In this document: one piece after another, positions 34,531-42,637 of the stretch
Layout of the letters: each line of letters opens with the position of its first letter
Numbering within the stretch: the first letter of the stretch is position 1
NCBI GenBank assembly: GCA_036399775.1
Contig: DASWMJ010000093.1
Span: forward strand, 1-64,000
Reading direction: 5' to 3'
Source of the DNA: JADMIH01 sp036399775
GTDB taxonomy: Bacteria; Chloroflexota; Chloroflexia; QHBQ01; JADMIH01
DNA: 64,000 bases
Made by a program: the position numbers and the translations under genes
Notes under the pieces: generated by a model
Databases searched by the model: none
What the model saw: the letters and a program-made list of their open reading frames with translations, nothing else
Told to the model about the DNA's origin: nothing

Positions 34531-35964
34531 ATGTGGATAGGTATCGTCTCGATAATATTGTTGGTGCTGGCTACGGCATTCTTTGTAGCTGCCGAGTTTG
34601 CCCTGGTGAGCGTGAGGCGCACGCGCATCGAGCAGCTTGTGAGCGAAGGCAATGCCCTGGCGAAGGATGTCAGGCGCGCTATCGACCACCTGAATACTTA
34701 CCTGGCGGCGGCGCAGGTGGGCATCACTATGGCTACGCTGGGGCTTGGCGCGCTGGGCGAGCCGGTGCTGGCGCAGGTGCTTGCCCCTCCTCTCGAAGCT
34801 ATCCTGCCACATGAGTTCGTTGAGCAGTTTGTCTCCATTCACGGCATCGCTTTCGTTATCGCCCTGCTCCTGGTGACCGTCACCGAGCTTATCATAGGTG
34901 AGACCGTGCCCAAGATATGGGCTATCCAGCGCGCTGAGGCTATGTCCCTGGTGGTCATCAAGCCGATGAACCTGATGCTGCTCATCTTCAAGCCCCTCAT
35001 CTGGCTCATCAACACGCTCAGCAACGCCATACTCCGCATGATTGGATTGCCCCAGGACAAAGGGCATGAGACCGTCTACTCGATAGAAGAGCTTGAGATG
35101 CTCGTCGTATCAAGCCGCCAGGCGGGGGTGCTCGACAAGCAGGAGGAAGTCATCCTGCGGCGGGTGTTCGATTTCGGAGAGCTTACCGCCCGCCAGGTGA
35201 TGCGCCCCCGCACGGAGGTAATAGGCGTGCCGGTAGAGGCTACGCTGCCCGGCGTTATCTCAACTATGTTGGAGCACAAGCACAGCCGCTTCCCCGTCTT
35301 CGAGGGCGACATGGACAATATCGTGGGCGTGCTGTTCGTCCTGGACGTTTTCGCCTACCTGGCCCAGACTACTTATAGCCTGGAGGCTGCGGGGGTTGGA
35401 GCGGACGGCGTGGTGCGCGCGGTGGTGGCGGGGGTATCTCCGTCGCCTGGCCTGGCTGCGGACCAGTTCAACGTGCGCTCACTCATGCGCCCTATAGACG
35501 CCGTGCCTGAGACGCTGGACGTGGCGCTCTTGCTGACGCAGATGCAGCACAGCGGTAACCAGATGGTTGTGGTGGTAGACGAGTACGGTGGCACGGCAGG
35601 CATAGTCACCCTTGAGGACGTGGTAGAGGAGATAGTGGGCGAGGTACGCGACGAGTTCGAGCCGGAAAGCACGACATCCGGCATAGTGGTCACTCCCGAA
35701 GGCACGCTGGTTGACGGGCTGGTAGCTATAGACGACGTAAGCGAGGTCCTGGGGATGGATATAGAAAGCGAGTCCGATACCATAGGCGGCTACGTCTTTG
35801 AGATGCTAGGCCGCAAGCCGGAGTTGGGCGACACGGTTAGCGTAGACGGCTTCACCCTGCGTGTGGAGGAGCTTGACGGCCTGAGAATAGCGAGAGTGCG
35901 CGTGCTATCCGGTAAGAATGGGCAGGGGCAGCAAGCCCCGCAGGAGCAGACAGATGAGGAATGA
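34531..35964 (+). CDS. HlyC/CorC (CNNM)-family transporter with CBS domains
   Basis: A 477-residue membrane protein. The DUF21/CNNM membrane domain (about residues 1-190) includes FFVAAEFALVSVRRTR and TELIIGETVPKIWA. A CBS pair follows (about 205-345; RQVMRPRTEV, then YGGTAGIVTLEDVVEEIVGEV) and a CorC_HlyC domain at the C-terminus. The two CBS motifs are separated by an extra stretch with GVSPSPGLAADQ. Family members move Mg2+ or other divalent ions, with CBS domains sensing nucleotides; the ion here is not proven. ATG 34531 is preferred; a TTG at 34495 would add 12 residues. The rluB start lies inside its last codons. Confidence 0.88.
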   Translation: MWIGIVSIILLVLATAFFVAAEFALVSVRRTRIEQLVSEGNALAKDVRRAIDHLNTYLAAAQVGITMATLGLGALGEPVLAQVLAPPLEAILPHEFVEQFVSIHGIAFVIALLLVTVTELIIGETVPKIWAIQRAEAMSLVVIKPMNLMLLIFKPLIWLINTLSNAILRMIGLPQDKGHETVYSIEELEMLVVSSRQAGVLDKQEEVILRRVFDFGELTARQVMRPRTEVIGVPVEATLPGVISTMLEHKHSRFPVFEGDMDNIVGVLFVLDVFAYLAQTTYSLEAAGVGADGVVRAVVAGVSPSPGLAADQFNVRSLMRPIDAVPETLDVALLLTQMQHSGNQMVVVVDEYGGTAGIVTLEDVVEEIVGEVRDEFEPESTTSGIVVTPEGTLVDGLVAIDDVSEVLGMDIESESDTIGGYVFEMLGRKPELGDTVSVDGFTLRVEELDGLRIARVRVLSGKNGQGQQAPQEQTDEE

Positions 35965-37327
35965 AGGTCGCCCAGGTAGGCGCGGGGCAGCGCAGAGCGG
36001 AGGTCGCCCAGGCAGGCGAACAAGAAGTGATGGCCCGCATGGCAAGCCGGGAGCGGGCAGGAGCCGCCCCGGCGGGAGCAGGCCCGCCAAAGCGGAAGGC
36101 AGGCCGGGCGAGAGGCCAACGACCGGCAGTCGCACCGTGAGAAGCAGTAGACCGGCTGCTGGCATACGTCGCACCGGCAGGCCCACTACAGGTGAGAGCA
36201 GTCCCGGCACGAGCAGGCCGGGGAAGGCAGAGAGGCATTCGGGCGCGGGTAGACCGCCCACGAATGAGGGTCAAGCCGGCAGATCGGCAACGCCAGGGAG
36301 GCGGGTCGGGCAGCGCGCAATGGGTGAGAGCCGTCCAAGCGCGAGCAGGCCTCCATTAAGGGTTCAGGGCCGTCGCCCGCCCAGGCCGCAGGCGAAAGCG
36401 GCGGCGCATGACGGCGAGCGACTGCAAAAGATACTCGCCAGGGCGGGCGTGGCCTCGCGCCGCGCAGCCGAGGAGATGATAGCGGCGGGCCGCGTGACCG
36501 TCAACGGCGCCACTGTGACGGAGATGGGCGTGCGCGCCGATCCCGCGAAAGATACCATAAAGGTAGACGGCACGACGCTCAATGTGCCCGCGCTTGAAAC
36601 ACAGTCCCAGGAGATGGTCTATATAGCCATGCACAAGCCGAGGGACGTGGTATCCACCGCGAAGGACACGCATGGCCGCCCTACGGTGTTGGACCTGTTG
36701 CGGCCAGGGGTCAGGGATCAGGGATCAGGGGCCAGGGACCGGGAGCCAGGGAATAAGGGTCAAGGAGAGGGAGGGAACAGTAGCCACCGAGGACGCTCAA
36801 CACCCAATACCCAACACCCATCACCTAATACCCAAGGCTCATCACCCGAGGTCCCCCAGAGGGTTTACCCGGTTGGAAGGCTGGACGCTGATAGCACGGG
36901 GCTGCTCCTGCTGACTAACGATGGCGATTTGACCTTCCGCCTTACTCACCCTAAGTATGGTATTGAGAAGGAGTACCGGGTGCTGGTGAGGGGCAAGCCT
37001 GGCGAGGCCGTGCTGAACAGGTTGCGCGAGGGGGTGGAGATTGAGGGGGAGATGACGGCCCCCGCGAAGGTTGAAGAGCTAGGCAGACGCGACAACGATA
37101 CGTGGCTGCGTATCACCATACGTGAAGGAAGAAAGCGGCAGGTACGGCTCATGGCGGCGGCGGTGGGACATCACGTAGTCGAGCTACAGCGCGTGCGGTT
37201 CGGCCCTATCCTGCTGGGCAATCTCATCCCAGGCAAATGGCGCTATCTTGCCCGGCACGAGATACACGCCTTGCGTAAAGCGGTCAAGCTGCCTATTTCA
37301 GAGCATGCGAAGCGACATGCAAGATAG
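35954..37327 (+). CDS. rluB: RluB-type 23S rRNA pseudouridine synthase with long basic tail
   Basis: A 457-residue enzyme. A 145-residue Gly/Arg/Pro/Ser-rich start is probably disordered and binds RNA. The S4 domain (about 155-210) has LQKILARAGVASRRAAEEMI, and the RsuA/RluB catalytic domain has PVGRLDADSTGLLLLTNDGD with the catalytic Asp and the closing REGRKRQVRLM. Between the S4 domain and the catalytic motif sits a 45-residue insertion made of repeat DNA (36703-36845), giving GVRDQGSGARDREPGNKGQ and a Thr/Pro/Asn/Gln part. The start at 35954 has AGGAG eight bases upstream and overlaps the upstream stop by 11 bases. Confidence 0.9.
   Translation: MRNEGRPGRRGAAQSGGRPGRRTRSDGPHGKPGAGRSRPGGSRPAKAEGRPGERPTTGSRTVRSSRPAAGIRRTGRPTTGESSPGTSRPGKAERHSGAGRPPTNEGQAGRSATPGRRVGQRAMGESRPSASRPPLRVQGRRPPRPQAKAAAHDGERLQKILARAGVASRRAAEEMIAAGRVTVNGATVTEMGVRADPAKDTIKVDGTTLNVPALETQSQEMVYIAMHKPRDVVSTAKDTHGRPTVLDLLRPGVRDQGSGARDREPGNKGQGEGGNSSHRGRSTPNTQHPSPNTQGSSPEVPQRVYPVGRLDADSTGLLLLTNDGDLTFRLTHPKYGIEKEYRVLVRGKPGEAVLNRLREGVEIEGEMTAPAKVEELGRRDNDTWLRITIREGRKRQVRLMAAAVGHHVVELQRVRFGPILLGNLIPGKWRYLARHEIHALRKAVKLPISEHAKRHAR
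36703..36845. repeat. Short-array repeat inserted in frame in rluB
   Basis: GGGGTCAGGGATCAGGGATC-type units (36708-36760) and, further on, AACACCCAATACCCAACACC units (36799-36845). Both are the same array classes found between genes at 44755-44997, 49895-49950 and 60543-60645. The reading frame stays open through them. Confidence 0.85.
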
Positions 37328-37406
37328 GCTATAATAGCCTGATCTGATTTCTTATCAATCGAACGCCCTAAGGTAAGAGTTTAGATAGGGATAAAGAAAT
37401 GTTTCA

Positions 37407-37497
37407 GTAGGGGCGACCCGGTGGGTCGCCCTGGTCGGGGCAGCAAGTGAGCATGATACTCCATCCCCACCAGGGCGACCCACCGGGTCGCCCCTAC
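37407..37497. repeat. REP-like element, full copy (91 bp)
   Basis: Starts GTAGGGGCGACCCGGTGGGT and ends with the inverse ACCCACCGGGTCGCCCCTAC; the outer arms pair for over 25 bases. Nearly identical to 42381-42471, even in the middle (GCAGCAAGT.AGC, CCATCCCC). It lies upstream of cmk. Confidence 0.9.
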
Positions 37498-37542
37498 CGT
37501 GAGCTTCAGTTTCCATATACGAGGTTTTGGAAGGAGTGAGGC

Positions 37543-38271
37543 GTGGCGAAGAAGGCACATGAGGCAGAAAGAGGGATGCCCGGCACGATAGCTATTGACG
37601 GCCCGGCGGGTGCGGGCAAGAGCACTATTGGCCGCTTGCTGGCCGAGCGATTAGGGTCGCTCTTCCTGGATACGGGGGCTATGTACAGGGCAGTGGCTCT
37701 CGCTGCGCTCAGGCAAGGCATTTCCACTACAAACGAACCGCGGCTGGCCGACCTGGCAGAACACCTGCCCATCCATATCGAGCGGCCCGGCGCGGGGGAG
37801 ACCGACGGCAGGCCGTACACCGTGCTGGTTGGGGACGAAGATGTGACGTGGGAGATAAGGAAGCCTGCCGTTGAGTCGGTGGTGTCGGCCATCGCGTCGT
37901 GGCCGAGCGTGCGCACGCAGTTGGTGCGCCAGCAGAGGCGCATGGCTAGCCTCGGCCCTGTCGTGATGGTAGGCCGGGACATCACGACGGAGGTGCTGCC
38001 CGACGCCGATCTGAAGATATACCTCGACGCCTCCCTACAGGAACGTGCCAGGCGGCGCTACGTGGAGCTACAGGAGCGGGGGCGGGAGGTCAGCTACGAG
38101 CAGGTAGAGGCGGAGATAGAAGACCGTGACGCCCAGGACATGCACCGCGCTGCGGGTGCCCTGCGCCAGGCGGAAGACGCCATCGTGGTAAATACCGAGG
38201 GCCTTTCGATAGAGGAGTCGCTCGATATGATAATGGATGTGGTGAGGGGGTGGAAGAAGCGTGATGCGTGA
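37543..38271 (+). CDS. cmk: Cytidylate kinase
   Basis: A 242-residue nucleoside monophosphate kinase that phosphorylates CMP and dCMP with ATP. The P-loop is GPAGAGKST near residues 20-28, followed by FLDTGAMYRAVALAAL, which binds the base, GRDITTEVLPDADLKIYLDA and the lid DRDAQDMHR. An internal segment with ERPGAGETDGRPYTV is somewhat longer than in the E. coli enzyme. GTG is the start, with AAGGAG eight bases upstream. It follows rluB, a known neighbour in other bacteria. Its stop and last residues KKRDA come from a CGTGATGCG repeat. Confidence 0.95.
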   Translation: MAKKAHEAERGMPGTIAIDGPAGAGKSTIGRLLAERLGSLFLDTGAMYRAVALAALRQGISTTNEPRLADLAEHLPIHIERPGAGETDGRPYTVLVGDEDVTWEIRKPAVESVVSAIASWPSVRTQLVRQQRRMASLGPVVMVGRDITTEVLPDADLKIYLDASLQERARRRYVELQERGREVSYEQVEAEIEDRDAQDMHRAAGALRQAEDAIVVNTEGLSIEESLDMIMDVVRGWKKRDA

Positions 38272-38291
38272 AACGTAAGTAGCAGGCTGAG

Positions 38292-38540
38292 CTACTTGTC
38301 TCGCATCATGTTCTCTATGAACTCGCGTAGCTCCTTGTTCTCGGCCTGCAACCGCTCTACTTCGCCTATGAGGGTCGGGATGTCGGTGCGGGCGTGGGCT
38401 ATGAAGTCTCTCACGTCCTCGAACGGCACGTCGGTCTCCACCGATGTGGAATGCAGATAACCCTGCTCGTCCCACACCCAGGGTCCCGGCCATGCCTGGT
38501 TCGCCCGCTCCTTGATCTCCTTCAATTCCTGCTCGGTCAT
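38292..38540 (-). CDS. Small helical protein of unknown function
   Basis: An 82-residue protein: a Trp/Pro-rich centre (ANQAWPGPWVWDEQGYL) between an N-terminal helix and a C-terminal helix (DIPTLIGEVERLQAENKELR). This pattern resembles small proteins of phages and mobile elements that carry ERANAATPGPW-like starts, so a phage origin is possible. GGAGGG lies before ATG 38540. It sits between cmk and a composite repeat, alone. Confidence 0.65.
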   Translation of the reverse strand: MTEQELKEIKERANQAWPGPWVWDEQGYLHSTSVETDVPFEDVRDFIAHARTDIPTLIGEVERLQAENKELREFIENMMRDK

Positions 38541-38549
38541 ATTGCCCTC

Positions 38550-38700
38550 CAAAACGTGAACCGCGAACCGCAAAGACGCAAAGGAACGCAGAGTTCGCAA
38601 AGGTTTTTGTTGTTTGAACCGCAGAGGCGCGGAGACGCTGAGGTTATTAAGAGATTACGCAATACGCAATACGAACTACGCAATACGTTTTACGCATCAC
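38550..38700. repeat. Composite repeat element, copy 3
   Basis: AAAACGTGAACCGCGAACCG, core AACCGCAAAGACGCAAAGGA, core AACCGCAGAGGCGCGGAG, then a right array ATTACGCAATACGCAATACG and on to TTTTACGCATCAC. The last bases form the end of the minus-strand MFS gene (stop at 38690). Confidence 0.85.
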
Positions 38701-40039
38701 TCTGGTATCTCCTGAGCGACGGCACCATGAAGCCTACCAGGGCGGTGACTGCTATTACTGCTGCGCCTCCCAGCATGATTGACGGGCCTAAGCCTATCAC
38801 GGCTGCCGCTAGCCCTGCCTCTAATTCACCCAGTTGCGGGCCGCCCATGTAGAAGATCATGTTGACGGAGGTCATGCGGCCTCTTAGCTCGTCGGGGGTG
38901 GAGAGTTGGCGGATCGTCTGGCGCATGACCATGCTGACCGTGTCGGCTGCGCCCGTGCCCGCGAGGCCCAGCACCGCCAGCCAGAATATGTTCGATATAC
39001 CGAACACGAGGGTCGCCACACCGTAGGCTGCCACCGACACGAGCACGATCCAGCCCTGGTGGCGCGGATTGCCCAGCCACGACATGATCAGCCCCGCCGT
39101 CACCGCGCCCATAGCAGGGGCAGCATAGAGTATGCCCCAGTATTGCCTGTCCACGCGCAAGACCTGCTCGGCGAAGGCAGGCAGCAGGACCATCGCTGCG
39201 CCGAAGAAGGTAGCGAAGAAGTCGAGCGTCATGGTTGACATGATAATGGGCGCTTTGCGGAGGAAGCGTAAGCCGTCGAGCGCTGCTTTGAGGCTCACGT
39301 CGCGGGTGGCGGCCACCTGCGGGCGGGTGCGTATAAGCAGCACGGCGATGATGACCGCCGTGAACGTGACCGCGTCTATCCAATAGATCAGGGCGAGGCC
39401 AGTCGAATGGAGAGGGAGGAAGAGACCAGCCGCAGTCGGCCCCATGATGGTCGCCACCTGCCAGACGATGATATTGAGCGAGAGGGCGTTGGGGAGGTGG
39501 TTCCTGGGCACAAGGTTGGGGATGAGGGCAGATCGGGCGGGGTTGTCGAAGGCCATAGTAGCGGCGGCAAGCGCGCTTATGCCGTAGATGAGCGCGGGGG
39601 AGATCCAGCCGAACTGGGTGGCGAGCGCCAGCACGACTGAGGAGAGGGCCATCGTGCCCTGCGTGATGACAAGCAGCCGCCGCCTGTCGAATGCGTCGGC
39701 TATCACCCCGCCAAAGAGGGAGAGTATGAGCACGGGGAGGAGCTTGAAGAGGCCGAGCAGCCCTACCGCCGTGAAGTCGTGGGTGATGTCCCACAGCTGC
39801 ACGCCCACCGCCACGACGCGCATCTGGCTGCCGGTCTGCGACACGAAGCCGCCAACCCATAGAAGGCGGAAGTCGCGGTGGCGCAGGGCGAGCCAGGGTG
39901 AGGTGCGCCTGGGTGCCTCTTCGGCGGCGACAACGGCGGATTCGGCGGTAGCGGTGGCGGCGTTAGGGGAGTTGATGCCGGCCATATGACCGTCCGGTAG
40001 GGGCTGTAGGCGTGTGTCGGCGGTGTCTGGGGCGCTCAC
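38690..40039 (-). CDS. MFS transporter, EntS-like (MFS_3)
   Basis: A 449-residue protein with 12 hydrophobic helices after a disordered start. It has the pattern of the enterobactin-exporter-like subfamily: LRHRDFRLLWVGGFVSQTGSQM before the first helix and GGVIADAFDRRRLL as motif A. These export small molecules with proton exchange; the substrate is unknown. The start is not certain: a promoter places the RNA 5' end at about the GTG at 40039, which would be leaderless, while ATG 39985 is 18 codons further in. The final residues SDA and stop come from the repeat. Confidence 0.85.
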   Translation of the reverse strand: MSAPDTADTRLQPLPDGHMAGINSPNAATATAESAVVAAEEAPRRTSPWLALRHRDFRLLWVGGFVSQTGSQMRVVAVGVQLWDITHDFTAVGLLGLFKLLPVLILSLFGGVIADAFDRRRLLVITQGTMALSSVVLALATQFGWISPALIYGISALAAATMAFDNPARSALIPNLVPRNHLPNALSLNIIVWQVATIMGPTAAGLFLPLHSTGLALIYWIDAVTFTAVIIAVLLIRTRPQVAATRDVSLKAALDGLRFLRKAPIIMSTMTLDFFATFFGAAMVLLPAFAEQVLRVDRQYWGILYAAPAMGAVTAGLIMSWLGNPRHQGWIVLVSVAAYGVATLVFGISNIFWLAVLGLAGTGAADTVSMVMRQTIRQLSTPDELRGRMTSVNMIFYMGGPQLGELEAGLAAAVIGLGPSIMLGGAAVIAVTALVGFMVPSLRRYQSDA

Positions 40040-40045
40040 GACGAA

Positions 40046-40074
40046 ATTGTACCATATGGGTCGGGAAGCGTTAA
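40046..40074 (-). promoter_or_regulatory. Promoter of the MFS gene
   Basis: On the minus strand, -35 TTAACG (40074-40069) and -10 TACAAT (40051-40046) with 17 bases between, preceded by TGG to form TGGTACAAT. The -10 ends six bases from the GTG start. Confidence 0.6.
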
Positions 40075-40145
40075 ACGTGATGTGAGGGGCGAGAGTTGCA
40101 GAAGAATGGCGCTTACGGCTTCTTGGCGTTGGCAACTAGCATCAT

Positions 40146-40574
40146 TTACCTGAGATGAGGGCTAAGTAGCCGGACGAAGCCTGCTTGTTCAAAGTGATGG
40201 TCCGATGTTAGAGCTTCTAATATAGCTCGTTGCTTCATGATGACGAAACTTGAGCAGTCCACAAGACTCCAACTTTTGTCCAATCTACTTGTAAGCAGTT
40301 GCCAGGCCTCTTCATCAAGACCACTGTCTACATGAACAATCTCCACGTGGGGAGAATTCCTTATTCCCTGTACGAATTGGATGATTGCGGGTCTAGGCAG
40401 CCTGAACGGGCTGGTCAGGAGTGCCACAAGCTCTGTAATAATGTAGTTCGTGGTAATGAGTTTCTGCCCCTGATTTGTAGCTTGCCTATATAGGAATGCT
40501 GCTTCAGTATGAAACGGCTGCGTTACGTCCACCAAATGAGCCCAGCCAGCAGTATCCACGAACATCTCAGGCAT
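40146..40574 (-). CDS. PIN-domain ribonuclease toxin, VapC-like
   Basis: A 142-residue PIN protein. The acidic active-site residues appear in order: FVDTAGW near residue 6, the Glu in ITELVALL near 48, and SLVDCSSF with Asp near 105. VapC-type PIN toxins cut RNA and are held by an antitoxin made from the same operon. It starts inside the upstream antitoxin gene (overlap 40567-40574); a start 10 codons earlier is also possible. The composition is richer in A and T than the neighbours. Confidence 0.85.
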   Translation of the reverse strand: MPEMFVDTAGWAHLVDVTQPFHTEAAFLYRQATNQGQKLITTNYIITELVALLTSPFRLPRPAIIQFVQGIRNSPHVEIVHVDSGLDEEAWQLLTSRLDKSWSLVDCSSFVIMKQRAILEALTSDHHFEQAGFVRLLSPHLR

Positions 40575-40836
40575 AGTTGTTGTCTTCGTGTTCTGAGCCA
40601 TCAAGAGCTTTTAATTGCGACTCCCCGATATATTTGTCGTGCTGATCCGCCAAGTCAGGTATATCGCTCCTAAATGCTCCTATGAATTTCTCCAACGGAT
40701 CATCGGTGGGACGTCGCGTTGCGTTGGCAAGCCATTTGACGGCTAACTCCTCTGGTGGTTGCCCCGTTTGCTCTGCTGTTTTCATGAGGGAGGAGTAAAT
40801 GTCATCCGGTATTTCAAGTAGCAGCTTATGTGTCAT
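40567..40836 (-). CDS. Antitoxin of the PIN pair
   Basis: An 89-residue protein. The N-terminal strand and helices (LLLEIPDDIYSSLMKTAEQ, TGQPPEELAVKWLANAT) look like a ribbon-helix-helix DNA-binding unit, followed by an acidic tail that could cover the toxin. It lies 26 bases downstream of purA on the same strand and its stop overlaps the PIN start, so the pair may be read from purA transcription or from its own close promoter. Confidence 0.8.
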   Translation of the reverse strand: MTHKLLLEIPDDIYSSLMKTAEQTGQPPEELAVKWLANATRRPTDDPLEKFIGAFRSDIPDLADQHDKYIGESQLKALDGSEHEDNNYA

Positions 40837-40862
40837 TTTGCAATACCTCTGATCCTGTCAAC

Positions 40863-42233
40863 TCAGTTCGCGTGTGCGCCCAGGTCGTCCAGCGACTGTA
40901 CTAGTTGCCCTACATGCTGGTGGAGGGTGCTGAAGGGGTTGCGGACGATGATGCTCTGCTCGCGGTGGGGGCCGACCGACACCATCGCCAGGGGAGTTTG
41001 TAGAAGCTGGCATATCCTGTCTATGTAGCGGCGGGCGTTTTCGGGGAGGTCTTCCCAGGTGCGCGCTTTGGAGGTGTCGGTCTGCCAGCCGGGGTGCTCC
41101 TCATACTGCGGCTCGACATTTCCCAGCATGGAGAGTTCGGCGGGGATGTGGCCCAGGTGGGCGTCGTTTACCTTGTAGGCGGTGCAGACTTTGAGCATGT
41201 CGAACTTGTCCAGCGCGTCCAGACGGGTCATAGCCACGCCCGTGAGGCCGTTTAGCTGGGTGGTGTAGCGCCCGGCCACGGCATCGAACCACCCTACGCG
41301 GCGCGGGCGGCCCGTGACCGTGCCATATTCGCCGTGCCCCGCACCGCCCTGGTCGCGCAGGAACGTGGCTAGCTCGCCCTCTATCTCGGTCGGGAACGGC
41401 CCCGTGCCTACGCGCGTCTGGTAGGCTTTGAAGACGCCCACCACGCCGCTAAGTTGAGTGGGGGGAGTGCCCGAACCGGCACACAGCCCGGCGGCTCCGG
41501 GGTTGCTTGAGGTGACGTAGGGGTAGGTTCCGAAATCGAGGTCGAGGAGGGCGGCCTGCGCGCCTTCCAACAGCACGGGCCGCTTCTCCGCGATGGCGCG
41601 CGCAATCACCAGTTCGGTGGGCATGATGTGCTTGCGGAGGCGCTGTCCCTTTTCTACCAGGCGCAGGTAGGTCTTGTGCAGATCAACGGGCTTAGCGTTG
41701 TACACTTTCGTGAGGATGGCGTTTTTGGTAGGCAGCACGGAGGAGAGCCGGGAAAGGAGGGTCTCTTCGTGCAAGAGGTCGCTCATGCGTATGCCTTCGC
41801 GGGCGGCGCGGTCTGCGTAGGCCGGGCCAACGCCGCGCCGGGTGGTGCCGAGATTGCCCCCGACCGTCTCGGCGCGCGCATCCTCCTCAAGCCCGTCTAA
41901 CAGTTTGTGGTAGGGCATTAGAATGTGGGCGCGGTCGCTTATGAGCAACCTGGAGGTGTCCACGCCCGCCGCCTCTAGCTGCGCGATCTCTTCGATGAGC
42001 ACGTCGGGGTCTATTACGACGCCGTTGCCGATAATGGAGACGGCTTGCGGGTTGAAGATGCCGGAGGGGGTGAGGCGCAGGCGGAAGGTGCCAAGCTCGT
42101 TGACGATGGTGTGCCCGGCGTTAGGGCCGCCGTTGCAGCGGACTATTACGCCTGCCTGCTCGGCAAGCAGGTCTACTATCTTTCCCTTGCCTTCGTCGCC
42201 CCACTGGCAACCTATGACTGCTACTACTGCCAT
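40863..42233 (-). CDS. purA: Adenylosuccinate synthetase
   Basis: A 456-residue cytoplasmic enzyme joining IMP and aspartate with GTP in AMP synthesis. GCQWGDEGKGKIVDLL near residues 8-23 is the P-loop with the catalytic Asp, RCNGGPNAGHTIV holds the catalytic His, and NLGTTRRGVGPAYADR is the IMP site. The length is slightly above the usual 430 because of insertions in the middle (near QRLRKHIMPTEL) and at the C-terminus. Its ATG follows GAGGGGAAAT. Confidence 0.96.
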   Translation of the reverse strand: MAVVAVIGCQWGDEGKGKIVDLLAEQAGVIVRCNGGPNAGHTIVNELGTFRLRLTPSGIFNPQAVSIIGNGVVIDPDVLIEEIAQLEAAGVDTSRLLISDRAHILMPYHKLLDGLEEDARAETVGGNLGTTRRGVGPAYADRAAREGIRMSDLLHEETLLSRLSSVLPTKNAILTKVYNAKPVDLHKTYLRLVEKGQRLRKHIMPTELVIARAIAEKRPVLLEGAQAALLDLDFGTYPYVTSSNPGAAGLCAGSGTPPTQLSGVVGVFKAYQTRVGTGPFPTEIEGELATFLRDQGGAGHGEYGTVTGRPRRVGWFDAVAGRYTTQLNGLTGVAMTRLDALDKFDMLKVCTAYKVNDAHLGHIPAELSMLGNVEPQYEEHPGWQTDTSKARTWEDLPENARRYIDRICQLLQTPLAMVSVGPHREQSIIVRNPFSTLHQHVGQLVQSLDDLGAHAN

Positions 42234-42309
42234 ATTTCCCCTCAGTGCTGAGTGCTAAGGTCCAAGATTGAAGGGCTGGCTGCCGAGGGAAAGCCGCCCC
42301 ACTAGCCCT

Positions 42310-42590
42310 TGTCATTCTGAGCGAAGCGAAGAATCTCGTCTTTCTCTTACCCTCTTGACTTGTAATCGTTCAGGTGTGGGGTAGGGGCGACCCGGTGGGT
42401 CGCCCTGGTTGGAGCAGCAAGTAAGCGTGGTACGCCATCCCCGGCAGGGCGACCCACCGGGTCGCCCCTACGGAGACATTCCTTTATCCCGATTCTGAAC
42501 TCTTACCTTGACTTTATTCCCTCTTTTCTGTGCTACCCCAGCATCATACGCGAGGGACGAGATTCTTCGCTTCGCTCAGAATGACAGGGG
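42310..42590. repeat. Repeat cluster between purA and the XPB-like gene
   Basis: Covers most of the gene-free space 42234-42637. It holds an inverted pair of CATTCTGAGCGAAGCGAAG (42313-42331) and CTTCGCTTCGCTCAGAATG (42566-42584), and between them the full REP-like copy 42381-42471. I see nothing else in the space. Confidence 0.85.
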
Positions 42591-42637
42591 GGAGGGGGTT
42601 CGCTCACCCCGGAATTATGCTTGACCTTGCATCTGCG

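Noticed and set aside
38826..39860. A 344-codon minus-strand frame overlapping the MFS gene in another frame
   Set aside because: The composition is Arg/Pro/His-rich without helices, while the overlapping frame is a clear MFS protein.
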